Of a DNA stretch of 42,334 bases, positions 1 to 7,804 are shown in pieces. The notes under the pieces were generated by a model, which worked only from the letters and a program-made list of their open reading frames with translations, made no database searches and was not told the DNA's origin. Both the position numbers and the translations under genes were made by a program. Every line of letters begins with the position of its first letter. Position 1 is the first letter of the stretch. This DNA is from Hyphomicrobiales bacterium (lineage in GTDB: Bacteria > Pseudomonadota > Alphaproteobacteria > Rhizobiales > Xanthobacteraceae): the NCBI GenBank assembly GCA_016185205.1, contig JACPOA010000054.1:1-42334 (forward strand), given 5' to 3'.

Positions 1-59
1 CCCCCTTTTTCCAGGCGGCGGTCGCCAAACCGCCCCAGCCCAAAAGCCATCTCAACCAT
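1..59 (-). CDS. 5' end of possible transposase (partial)
   Basis: An open frame runs off the left edge. ATG is at 59-57, preceded by a GGGAG motif about six bases upstream. The visible residues begin MVEMAFGLGRFGDRRLEKG. A GDxRL stretch near the N-terminus resembles the DNA-binding start of IS4/Tn5-type transposases, which carry FGDxRLxKR-like sequences. Only about 19 codons are visible, so the family is a guess, and it could be the start of an unrelated gene. Confidence 0.4.
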   Translation of the reverse strand, partial: MVEMAFGLGRFGDRRLEKG

Positions 60-299
60 CGCCTGCTCCCGCAAATCATCCGATGATCAACGGAATCAGT
101 CTTCCGGACTCCCCGCAAGCAAGATGTGTGAATGCGGTAGCGCGAAGCGCGGGGAGGGGTCGGGGGTGGGGTTGAACAGACCAAACAGAAGTGCCCCCAC
201 CCCGGCGCAATTTGAATTGGCCGAAGTCGGATATATCCGACTTCGGCTGTGCGCCGACCCTCCCCACGCTCGCAAGCGCTCGCGGGGGAGGGAAAACGC
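60..299. other. Intergenic stretch with GC-rich inverted repeats
   Basis: No supported gene. The segment 145-295 has complementary C- and G-rich tracts (ggggaggggtcggggg-type against cccccacccc and ccctcccc) that can fold on themselves, plus a perfect palindrome at 220-247. It resembles the intergenic repeats at 2399-2532 and 4205-4325. It lies downstream of the Bug receptor gene and upstream of the partial gene at the left edge. Confidence 0.5.
220..247. repeat. Perfect 28-bp palindrome
   Basis: Two 14-base arms (gccgaagtcggata and its exact complement) abut without a spacer. It lies just past the stop codon of the Bug receptor gene, inside a larger GC-rich repeat. It could form a hairpin in RNA from either strand. 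No T-run follows, so it is not a classical terminator. Confidence 0.8.
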
Positions 300-1295
300 T
301 CACTGCCCCACGTCGATCTTCACCGCGCTGGTGATCGTCTCCCAGTGCTTCATCTTGCCGGCCAGCCAGGCATTGGCGTCGGCGAGCGACTTGCTCGGCA
401 CGATGTTGAAATTCTGCTTGCCGAGCTTCTCTTTCGCCTCCGGCGAATTCAGCGCCTTGGTCACCGCGGCAAACAGCGCTTCCAGCACCGGCTGGGGCGT
501 CGCCGCCGGCGCAAACAGGCCGTTCCACGCCACGGTGCCGACATCCGGATAGCCGACCTCCTTCATCGTCGGAACGTTAGGATATTCCTTCAGCCGCTCG
601 CGGCTGACCACGGCAAGCGGGCGGAATTTGCCCGCCTGCACCATGCCGGCAGTGGAGGCGACGTTGAGGAAGGCCGCGTGCACGTCGCCGCGCAGCATGT
701 CCTGAATCACGCCGGCGGCGCCGTTCTTGTTGGGCAGCCCGCGCATGTCGAGGTCGCCGGCGCGCTTGGCGAAATAGGCCATGTCGTAATGCGGATAGGA
801 GCCGATGCCGACGGTGCCGTAATTCACCTTGCCGGGATTTTTCTTGGCGTAGTCGATCAGTTCGGCCACCGTCTTGGGTGGGAAGTCGTTCGCCGTGGTC
901 ACCAGCAGGAAGGCCGGCACGTCGATCAGGTTGGTCACCGCCACCACGCTCTTGGCGTAGTCGACCGGCATCTTCTTGGCATAGATGATCGGCGTGATGG
1001 CGTTGGTCGACACGTTGCCGAGCATCAGCGTGTAGCCATCGGGCGCCGACTTCACCATTTCCTCGATCGCCAGCATGCCGAAGGCGCCCGGCTTGTTGAG
1101 CACGACGAAGGGCTGGCCGGTGGCTTTCTGGAATTCGTCGCCGACGATGCGCGCCACGATGTCGGTGGCGCCGCCCGGCGCATAAGGCACGATCACCTTG
1201 ACCGGCCGGCTCGGGTATTTGTCCTGCGCCGACGCGGTTGCCAGGCTGAACACAAGGCAGGCGGCGGACAGCAGCATCAGGCCGAGACGTTTCAT
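300..1295 (-). CDS. Bug/TctC-family solute-binding receptor
   Basis: 331-residue periplasmic receptor of the tripartite tricarboxylate transporter type. An N-terminal signal peptide (about residues 1-23, ending ASAQ) is followed by the family hallmark YPSRPVKVIVPYAPGGATD, the phosphate-like carboxylate-binding loop near the mature N-terminus. The GxxGSYPH and PNVPTMKE segments are also typical. The ATG start has a strong GGGAGGA site at 1301-1307. It lies 33 bases downstream of the cupin gene on the same strand, so the two probably form one transcript. No TctA/TctB membrane genes are nearby; orphan receptors of this type are common in beta- and alphaproteobacteria. The ligand is probably an organic acid, but the sequence does not show which one. 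Confidence 0.93.
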   Translation of the reverse strand: MKRLGLMLLSAACLVFSLATASAQDKYPSRPVKVIVPYAPGGATDIVARIVGDEFQKATGQPFVVLNKPGAFGMLAIEEMVKSAPDGYTLMLGNVSTNAITPIIYAKKMPVDYAKSVVAVTNLIDVPAFLLVTTANDFPPKTVAELIDYAKKNPGKVNYGTVGIGSYPHYDMAYFAKRAGDLDMRGLPNKNGAAGVIQDMLRGDVHAAFLNVASTAGMVQAGKFRPLAVVSRERLKEYPNVPTMKEVGYPDVGTVAWNGLFAPAATPQPVLEALFAAVTKALNSPEAKEKLGKQNFNIVPSKSLADANAWLAGKMKHWETITSAVKIDVGQ

Positions 1296-1328
1296 CGATA
1301 TCCTCCCAAATGTGTGATTCTTTTTTTC

Positions 1329-1730
1329 TTACGTGGCTTTGATTCCGTGCAGGCTGTGCGAGGCATCCTTGCAGGTGAAGAACACCACGTCGCCGTCAGC
1401 GGTCGCCTTGCCGGCGTGGATGGTGTTGGCCGGGATGTAGATCACCATGCCCGGCTTGGCGTCGATCGGCTTGCCGCCGATGGTGGCGCGGAAGGTGCCT
1501 TCCAGGATGTAGATCCACTGCTCGTTCGGATGCGAATGCGGCTCGGCGCCGGTGCCGGCTTTCATGCGCATCAGGCCGACGATCATGCGGTCGCCTTCGA
1601 CGCACGGCCCGTGCGCGGTCGAATAGGCCGGCCCGCCCATGATCTTAGCGACCGTGCCGAGGTCGAACAGATATTCGCCCGGGCCGGCGCGCGTGGCGCC
1701 CGGCGTGCGTGCGGTTGGAGCATCGGACAT
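1329..1730 (-). CDS. Cupin-domain protein
   Basis: 133-residue single-domain cupin. Motif 1 gives metal ligands H65, H67 and Q71 (GAEPHSHPNEQ), and motif 2 gives H105 (PGMVIYIPANTIHAG). The small beta-barrel has no other domain and no signal peptide, so it is a cytoplasmic metal-binding enzyme or sensor of unknown substrate. A GGGGGAG site precedes the ATG. It is the first gene of a likely two-gene unit with the Bug receptor, which suggests a role in handling the imported compound. This is inference from position only. Confidence 0.88.
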   Translation of the reverse strand: MSDAPTARTPGATRAGPGEYLFDLGTVAKIMGGPAYSTAHGPCVEGDRMIVGLMRMKAGTGAEPHSHPNEQWIYILEGTFRATIGGKPIDAKPGMVIYIPANTIHAGKATADGDVVFFTCKDASHSLHGIKAT

Positions 1731-1858
1731 GGACGTGTCTCCCCCTGAAATCTTCCAACGGCTTATTTTGGGGGAATGTTAGTTGACCGTTTGTACCTGC
1801 GCCAGTAGATGCGGGCCTGTATCGCCATGCGGGCGGTCATCCGATTCGGAGAGGAATC

Positions 1859-2380
1859 TTGCCGTTGCTGCGTTGGGCGCTGCCGATCCTCGCATTGTTG
1901 GCGCTCGCCGCCTGCGCCGGCGACACCACCGTGCCGAAGAGCGAGCCAAGCTTCTACCGCAATCTGGCGCAGCCGGACGCCGAGCTCGACGGCGCCGTCG
2001 CCGCCTCGATGATCTCCGGCTATCGCGCCAATAACGGGCTGGGCGCGGTAACGCTGGATCCCGAGCTGATGCGGCTGGCCGCGGTGCAGGCCGGCGTCAT
2101 GGCGCAGCGCGACAAACTCGACCACGGCGCCGGAAAGCCGTTCGTGGCGCGGCTGAAGGCGTCGGGCTACGACGCCAAGACGGCGTCCGAGAACATCAGC
2201 GCCGGCTATCACACGCTGGCCGAGGCGTTCTCCGGCTGGCGCGATTCCCCGCCGCACCGCGCCAACATGCTGCTCAAGGGCGCCACCCGCATGGGCATCG
2301 CGGCGGTCTACACGCCGAGCTCGAAATACAAGGTGTACTGGGCGCTGATCCTGGCGGAGCCGGAGGAGAAGAAGGGGTAG
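1859..2380 (+). CDS. CAP/SCP-domain lipoprotein
   Basis: 173 residues. A hydrophobic leader ends in a lipobox (LALAAC, Cys about residue 19), so it is likely lipid-anchored. The rest is a CAP-superfamily domain: the MISGYRANNGL helix start, a HGAG-type histidine segment, SENISAGYHTLAEAFSGWRDSPPHRANML and the MGIAAVY strand are the usual signature of bacterial CAP proteins such as YkwD. The start is TTG with GAGAGGA five bases upstream; no ATG is available in this frame. It is divergent from the cupin gene and stands alone. Molecular function is unknown in most bacterial members. Confidence 0.88.
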   Translation: MPLLRWALPILALLALAACAGDTTVPKSEPSFYRNLAQPDAELDGAVAASMISGYRANNGLGAVTLDPELMRLAAVQAGVMAQRDKLDHGAGKPFVARLKASGYDAKTASENISAGYHTLAEAFSGWRDSPPHRANMLLKGATRMGIAAVYTPSSKYKVYWALILAEPEEKKG

Positions 2381-2398
2381 TCGGGGCGTGCGTGCTCT

Positions 2399-2532
2399 TA
2401 TCCCTCCCCTGAAAAGGGAGGGTGGCGAGCGAAAGCGAGCCGGGTGGGGTTGGCTCTCCGTATTCCAACACCACACCCCACCCGCCGCTCGCAAGCGCTC
2501 GCGGCACCCTGCCCGCGAAGCGGGAAGGGATA
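2399..2532. repeat. GC-rich intergenic inverted repeat
   Basis: The outer arms tatccctccc and gggaagggata pair, as do the inner arms around gggtggggttgg and ccacaccccaccc. The whole can fold into one branched structure. It fills the gap between the CAP lipoprotein and the acyl-CoA synthetase and resembles 4205-4325 and 145-295, so it appears to be a dispersed intergenic repeat family. Confidence 0.65.
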
Positions 2533-2576
2533 AGAAAGATGGACCTCACGCCATCTGCTGACTAGCCTCACGCCGC

Positions 2577-4199
2577 ATGCCGGTGCTGCCTCGCCTCAAT
2601 AATTACGACGACGTCTACGCCCAATTCCGCTGGCGGGTAGCAGCGCGCTACAATATTGGCGTCGACGTCTGCGACCGCTGGGCCGCGCGCGAGCCGGATC
2701 GGCTGGCGATTCTGCACGTGCATCCGGATGGGCGCGAAGACGCCGTCAGCTACGGCGCGCTGCGCGACACCTCCAACCGGCTGGCCAATGCGCTGCGTGC
2801 GCAGGGCGTCAAGCGCGGCGACCGCGTCGCCATTTTGCTGCCGCAGGCGCCGGAAGTGGCGGCCAGCCATATCGCGATCTACAAGCTCGGCGCCGTCGCG
2901 CTGCCGCTAGCAACCTTGTTCGGCATCGAGGCGCTCAGCTACCGGCTGCAGAATTCCGGCGCGGCGGCGCTGATCACCAACGCGCAGGGCGTCGCGCGCA
3001 TCGCCGCAATCAGGAACGACGTGCCCGCGCTCAAGCTGGTGCTGTCGATCGATGGTGCGAGCGACGGCGCGCTCGATTTCGCGGCGACCTTGGCGCGCGC
3101 CTCGTCCGACTTCACAGCGGTCGACACCGAATCCTCCGATCCGGCCATGATGATTTTCACCTCCGGCACCACCGGGCAGCCGAAAGGCGCGCTGCACGCG
3201 CATCGCGTGTTGATAGGACATTTCCCCGGCATCGAGACGCATCACGATTTCTTCCCGCAGCCGGGCGATCGCATCTGGACGCCGGCCGACTGGGCCTGGG
3301 CCGGCGGGCTGCTCGATGTGCTGCTGCCGAGTTTGCATTACGGCGTGCCGGTGGTGGCGCGCCGCTTCGAGAAATTCGACCCGGAGGAAGCCTTCGCGCT
3401 AATGGCGCGCACGCAAGTTCGCAACACCTTCATCCCGCCGACCGCGTTGCGCATGTTGCGCGCGGCGCCCAATCCGCAAGGCCGCCACGACATAAGGCTG
3501 CGCTCGATCGGCTCGGGCGGCGAGACGCTCGGCGCGGAAACCTACGAGTGGGGCAAGTCCGCCTTCGGCCTCACGATCAACGAATTCTATGGCCAGACCG
3601 AATGCAATCTTGTGCTGTCGGCCTGCAACGCGCTCGGCGTCTCCAAAGCCGGCGCCATCGGCAAGCCGGTTCCCGGCCATACCGTCGCGGTGATCGACCG
3701 CGCCGGCCATCCGCTGAAAGCCGGCGAGATCGGCCAGATCGCGGTCCAGCGGCCCGATCCGGTGATGTTCCTACAATACTGGGGCAGCCCGCAGGCGACG
3801 CGCGACAAGTTCATCGGCGACTGGATGACCACCGGCGATCAGGGCGTGATGGACGAAGAGGGCTATGTCAGCTTCATCGGCCGCGACGACGACGTCATCA
3901 CCTCGGCCGGCTTCCGCATCGGGCCGGGCGAGATCGAGGATTGCCTGATCCGCCATCCGGCGGTGGCGCTCGCCGCCGTGGTCGGCAAGCCGGATGCGTT
4001 GCGCACCGAGATCGTGAAAGCGTTCATCGTGCTCAAGCAGGGCCAGGCGCCGTCCGACGCGCTCGCCGCCGATATCCAGGGCTTCGTCAAGACGCGGCTG
4101 TCGGCGCACGAATATCCGCGCGAAGTCGCCTTCATCGACGACATGCCGATGACCACGACGGGCAAGGTGATCCGGCGGCTGCTCAGGGAGAAGGTGTGA
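2577..4199 (+). CDS. AMP-forming acyl-CoA synthetase
   Basis: 540-residue member of the ANL (AMP-binding) family, which activates a carboxylate to acyl-AMP and then to acyl-CoA. Visible core motifs in order: TSGTTGQPKG (A3, about residue 193), YGQTE (A5, about 339), TTGDQG (A7, about 419), GRDDDVITSAGFRIGPGEIE (A8 hinge) and the C-terminal TTTGKVIRR with the catalytic lysine. Length and motif set resemble the acetyl-CoA synthetase-like/medium-chain (ACSM) branch rather than FadD. The ATG has only a weak Shine-Dalgarno. It is flanked by intergenic repeats on both sides, so it is probably a single-gene unit. The substrate cannot be read from the sequence. Confidence 0.9.
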   Translation: MPVLPRLNNYDDVYAQFRWRVAARYNIGVDVCDRWAAREPDRLAILHVHPDGREDAVSYGALRDTSNRLANALRAQGVKRGDRVAILLPQAPEVAASHIAIYKLGAVALPLATLFGIEALSYRLQNSGAAALITNAQGVARIAAIRNDVPALKLVLSIDGASDGALDFAATLARASSDFTAVDTESSDPAMMIFTSGTTGQPKGALHAHRVLIGHFPGIETHHDFFPQPGDRIWTPADWAWAGGLLDVLLPSLHYGVPVVARRFEKFDPEEAFALMARTQVRNTFIPPTALRMLRAAPNPQGRHDIRLRSIGSGGETLGAETYEWGKSAFGLTINEFYGQTECNLVLSACNALGVSKAGAIGKPVPGHTVAVIDRAGHPLKAGEIGQIAVQRPDPVMFLQYWGSPQATRDKFIGDWMTTGDQGVMDEEGYVSFIGRDDDVITSAGFRIGPGEIEDCLIRHPAVALAAVVGKPDALRTEIVKAFIVLKQGQAPSDALAADIQGFVKTRLSAHEYPREVAFIDDMPMTTTGKVIRRLLREKV

Positions 4200-4204
4200 G
4201 GCTT

Positions 4205-4325
4205 TCTCTCACCTCCCCCTGCAAGGGCAGGTCGCCCGCCGAAACGAAGTGAAGGCGGGCGGGTGGGGGTCACTTCAACGCAATGACCCCCTCCCTGACC
4301 CTCCCCTTTCAGGGGTAGGGAACGG
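4205..4325. repeat. GC-rich intergenic inverted repeat
   Basis: It contains paired tracts such as gggtgggggtca and tgaccccctccc, plus a cccgcc/ggcggg arm pair. It lies between two convergent genes (acyl-CoA synthetase and flippase), where folding of either transcript could help end transcription. It has the same style as the repeat at 2399-2532. Confidence 0.6.
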
Positions 4326-4351
4326 AAGGGCAAGTGCTCGCCGGCAATGAT

Positions 4352-5785
4352 TTAGCTGCTCTGCCCGCCGCCCATGATGAACACGTGGAAGCCCAGCCGC
4401 CGCTTGGCCACGACATAGAGCATGATCGACTCGGCCACGATCGCGCTCGAGGTCGCCAGTGCCGCGCCCTCGATGCCGAGGCGCGGGATCAGGATCACGC
4501 AGAGCACGAGGTTGATGGCGAAGGCGATGGCATAGACGACGGCGCAATGTTTGCGCTCGCCCAGCATGTTGAGCAGGCGTTCGGCCGGGCCGACCGCGGC
4601 GCGCGCCAGCATGCCGACCGAGAGGATGAACATCACGAGATAGCCGCTGGTGAAATCGGCGCCGAACAGGCCGAGCAGCGGCCGTCCGAAGGCGAGGATC
4701 AGCGCGCAGCACGCCAGCGAGGGCCAGAACGTCCACTTGATGGTCTCGCGGAAGAACGAGGCCAGCCGCTCCTTGTCGCCGGCGACGTGATATTCGGTGA
4801 ACTTGTGCGTGGTGGCGCCGGCGATGGCGAAATAGACGAAGGCGACGATCGCCAGCAGGCGCGCGCCGGCATAGTAGACCGCGACCTCGTCGGGCGAGCG
4901 GAAATGCTCGAGCGCCAGGATGTCGACGTAAGTCAGCAACAGGTAGAAGCCTTCGACGATGAAGATCGGGATCGAGGTGGCGATCCAGGTCTTGGGCTCG
5001 TAATGCCTCGGACCGGTCGGCACTTTCACCTTCAGGCGGCGATCGAGCACGACCATCTGGCCGATGGTCACCGCCCAGGTGGTGACGACGGCGATCACCA
5101 TCGCCGTCACCGCGTCGGTCGGCGCACCGAACAGGTAGGCCGCGCCCATCAAGGCGATGATGGCGAGCTGGCGGATGATGAAGAACGGCATCAGCGCCAG
5201 ATTGGGCCAGTCGTAGGATTGCGCAACGCCGGCCTGGACCTGCACGAGCCCGTAGACCGGGATGATGCCGCAGGCGAGATAAAGCGGAATGATGGCATAG
5301 CGATCGAGATAGGGTTCGAGCAGCGTCACGCCGAGCGCGCCGAGCGCGCCGATGATGGTGGCGATGCCGAAGGCGAGCCAGCGCGAGCCTGCGAGAAATC
5401 CGCGCAAGCTGTCGAAGGCGCGCAGCTCGGTGTATTCCGGGATGAAACGCCGCGCCGCCGACGACAGCCCGACGTCGGAGAGCGCGCCGATCATCAGCAC
5501 CCAGGTCCACACGTAGATGTAGACGCCGAATTCGAAGCTGCCCATCCAGCGCGCCAGCAGCACCTGCGTGCCGAGCGCGAGCAACGCGTTGGCGACGCGC
5601 ATCAGGAAGACTTTGCCGGCGACCAGTTGCGCCAGCCGGCTGTCGCTCTTGTCGGCGAGGATGGATTTGATGCGCGCGAGCGCATCCGCCAGCGCCGAAC
5701 GCGGCGCGGGCATCATGGACGGAACGGGTTCCGTCAATTCCGGCGACGGCCGGGATGCGAGCGACGGCGGGGCCATCGCGTCCAT
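4352..5785 (-). CDS. Polysaccharide flippase (Wzx/MOP family)
   Basis: 477-residue integral membrane protein with a polar N-terminus of about 50 residues and then about 12-14 hydrophobic segments. The first repeat (VAGKVFLMRVANALLALGTQ, LARWMGSFEFGVYIYVWTW, GLSSAARRFIPEY) is the usual start of lipopolysaccharide or exopolysaccharide lipid-linked-unit flippases of the MATE/MOP superfamily. The second half has GRPLLGLFGADF and ERLLNMLGERK, also typical. No glycosyltransferase genes are adjacent, so the exported glycan is unknown. The reading frame is intact, and long antisense frames opposite it are composition shadows. Confidence 0.88.
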   Translation of the reverse strand: MDAMAPPSLASRPSPELTEPVPSMMPAPRSALADALARIKSILADKSDSRLAQLVAGKVFLMRVANALLALGTQVLLARWMGSFEFGVYIYVWTWVLMIGALSDVGLSSAARRFIPEYTELRAFDSLRGFLAGSRWLAFGIATIIGALGALGVTLLEPYLDRYAIIPLYLACGIIPVYGLVQVQAGVAQSYDWPNLALMPFFIIRQLAIIALMGAAYLFGAPTDAVTAMVIAVVTTWAVTIGQMVVLDRRLKVKVPTGPRHYEPKTWIATSIPIFIVEGFYLLLTYVDILALEHFRSPDEVAVYYAGARLLAIVAFVYFAIAGATTHKFTEYHVAGDKERLASFFRETIKWTFWPSLACCALILAFGRPLLGLFGADFTSGYLVMFILSVGMLARAAVGPAERLLNMLGERKHCAVVYAIAFAINLVLCVILIPRLGIEGAALATSSAIVAESIMLYVVAKRRLGFHVFIMGGGQSS

Positions 5786-5837
5786 TTAGCAAGGAAGCGT
5801 TAAGATTCGGTTGGATGGGGTCTTTTGTGCAGCAAAA

Positions 5838-6725
5838 TCAGGCAGTTTCGAGCTTGGCCACGTCGGCCAAAATGCCCTCGACCGCCTTGCGATCGTCCGC
5901 GCTTAACGCTGCCTGCGGCGGCACCGGATCGCCAACTTCATAGCCCTGGATCTGCAAGCCGGCCTTGACGCAGGCGGCGAGGTTGAAGCGCGCGAAGGCC
6001 TCGTTGATGCGCCAGAGCTCGCGCTGCAATTTCATCGCTTGCGGCCATTGGCCGGCGCGGCACAGGTCGTACAGCCGCACGCTCTGGCGTGGGATGATGT
6101 TGGCGGGGCCGGCCATCCAGCCGACGCCACCGATCAGCATCACCGCCGCCGGAATATGCGCCGACGCCGAAAATACTTTCATCGCCGGCGCGCGGTTCAT
6201 GATCGACAGCAGCCGCCCGGTATTGGTGGAGGCATCCTTGATGTAGCGGATGCGCGGATGGCTCGAGAGCCGCGCGATCACGTCGAGAGTCAAGTCGCTG
6301 CGCTGGAATTGCGGGTTGGTGTAGAGCACGACCGGAATGTCGACCGCGTCGGCGATGGCGCGGAAGTAGGCTTCGATCTGCGCGTCCTTGAGCGAGAAGT
6401 AGGTTTCGAGAATGGCGAGAATGCCGTCGGCGCCGAGCTTCTGGTAGTTCTTCGCCTGCTCCACGGCATCGGCGGTGGAGGTTGACGCCACTCCGGCGAT
6501 CACCGGCACGCGCTTGTTCGCCGCCTCGATGGTGGCCTTGACCACCGTCGTGCGCTGCTCGCGGTTGAGATAGGCGAACTCGCCAGTCGAGCCGAGCGGG
6601 GTGAGCCCATGCACGCCGGCCTTGATCAGGTCAAACGACAACTTGCCGAGGACGTCGGCCAGGATGCGGCCGGACGCGTCGATCGGCGAAACGAGGTAAG
6701 GGAAAACGCCGTGGAAATCTGTCAT
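5838..6725 (-). CDS. DHDPS/N-acetylneuraminate lyase family protein
   Basis: 295-residue class I aldolase-type TIM barrel. Visible features are the GSTGEFAYL loop that binds the pyruvate carboxylate, IPVVLYTNP with the catalytic tyrosine, and YIKDAST with the Schiff-base lysine. I chose the ATG at 6725, where the family normally begins ([15 protein letters not shown]). A GTG at 6761 would add 12 unrelated residues and overlap the upstream ABC gene. It follows the ABC transporter genes closely on the same strand and is probably the last gene of that operon, suggesting that the imported compound or a product is cleaved by, or condensed with, a 2-oxo acid. The exact reaction is not known. Confidence 0.88.
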   Translation of the reverse strand: MTDFHGVFPYLVSPIDASGRILADVLGKLSFDLIKAGVHGLTPLGSTGEFAYLNREQRTTVVKATIEAANKRVPVIAGVASTSTADAVEQAKNYQKLGADGILAILETYFSLKDAQIEAYFRAIADAVDIPVVLYTNPQFQRSDLTLDVIARLSSHPRIRYIKDASTNTGRLLSIMNRAPAMKVFSASAHIPAAVMLIGGVGWMAGPANIIPRQSVRLYDLCRAGQWPQAMKLQRELWRINEAFARFNLAACVKAGLQIQGYEVGDPVPPQAALSADDRKAVEGILADVAKLETA

Positions 6726-6748
6726 GCGATCTTCGTAGCACGCGTTTT

Positions 6749-7804
6749 CTAAAACACCCACAGCGCCTCGGGTGGGAATTCGACGTAATGCTCGCCGGGC
6801 GCGAGCGGCGCCGCGGCATAGGCGCGCACGGTGAGATGCTCGCGCGCGAACGCCAGCTCCCAGCGCTCGCCCAGATACATCGGCGCCTTCAGTTCCATCT
6901 TCAGCCGGTTCGGGCCCGGCACTGAGGCGCAGCGCACGTGCTCGAGCCGGATGATGCCGACCGCCTTGCTGCCGACCGCGGCCTTGCTGCGTGGGAGGCC
7001 GGTGATGCGCTCGCCAAATACCTGCATGGTCGCGTTTGCGCCGGAGATTTCCAGCAGCGTACCGTCGAGCCGGTTGTTGCTGCCCATGAATTCCGCCGCG
7101 AACAATGTTGCCGGCTCGTTATAGAGCGCGGTCGGCTTGCCTTCCTGCGCAACCGTGCCGGCATCGAGCAATACGATCTTGTCGGCGATGGCCATCGCCT
7201 CCACCTGGTCGTGGGTGACGTGGATCGCCGACAGGCCGAGGGTGACGATCAGCGTGCGCAGCCAGGCGCGCGCCTCCTCGCGCAGCTTGGCGTCGAGATT
7301 GGACAGCGGCTCGTCGAGCAGGATCACCGGCGGCTCGTAGACCAGCGCGCGGGCAATGGCGACGCGCTGCTGCTGGCCGCCGGAGAGCTGATGCGGATAG
7401 CGCTCGGCCAGCGCGCCCAAGCCGATCTGCGCCAGCGTCTTGTCGACGCGCGCCTTGATCTCGGCGGTAGGCGTGCCGCGCAATTTCAGGCCGTAGGCCA
7501 CGTTGTCGAATACGCTGCGGTGCGGCCACAAGGCGTAGGACTGGAACACTAGGCCGAGCCCGCGTTTTTCCGCCGGCAATTCGATTTTGCGCGCGGCGTC
7601 GTAGAACACGTTGTCGCCGATCGCACTCGAGCCGTCATGCGGTATTTCGAGCCCGGCGATCGCCCGTAACAGCGTGGTCTAGCCGCTGCCCGAGGGTCCC
7701 AGCAGCGCCACCACCTGGCCGGGCGTGACGTTGAGCGAGATGCCTTTGAGAATCTCATTGTCGCCGAGACGCAGACGGAGATCCTTGACCACGAGATCAG
7801 CCAT
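6749..7804 (-). pseudogene. ABC transporter ATPase broken by amber codon
   Basis: A single frame of 351 codons from ATG 7804, interrupted only by a TAG at 7679-7681 (codon 42). The residues before it read VALLGPSGSG and after it TTLLRAIAGLE, so the stop replaces the invariant Walker A lysine; one A-to-T change from AAG explains it. Everything else is intact: the Q-loop (VFQSYALWPH), signature LSGGQQQR, Walker B VILLDEPLSNLD, the switch His (HVTHDQ) and a C-terminal TOBE-like domain, as in FbpC/PotA-type ATPases. Restarting at GTG 7609 would lack Walker A. The start overlaps the permease stop by eight bases, indicating a coupled operon. It is either a real nonsense mutation that disables the importer or a sequencing error. 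Confidence 0.88.

Noticed and set aside
4275-5803. Two roughly 500-codon frames overlapping the flippase
   Set aside because: Arg/Asp/His-rich low-complexity translations; the flippase frame has the expected membrane helices.
6726-6761. GTG start at 6761 for the DHDPS-family gene
   Set aside because: It would overlap the ATPase end and add residues absent from the family; ATG 6725 matches the usual start.
6749-7804. Programmed readthrough or pyrrolysine at the ATPase TAG
   Set aside because: There is no sign of a recoding element, and the position requires lysine; mutation or sequencing error is simpler.
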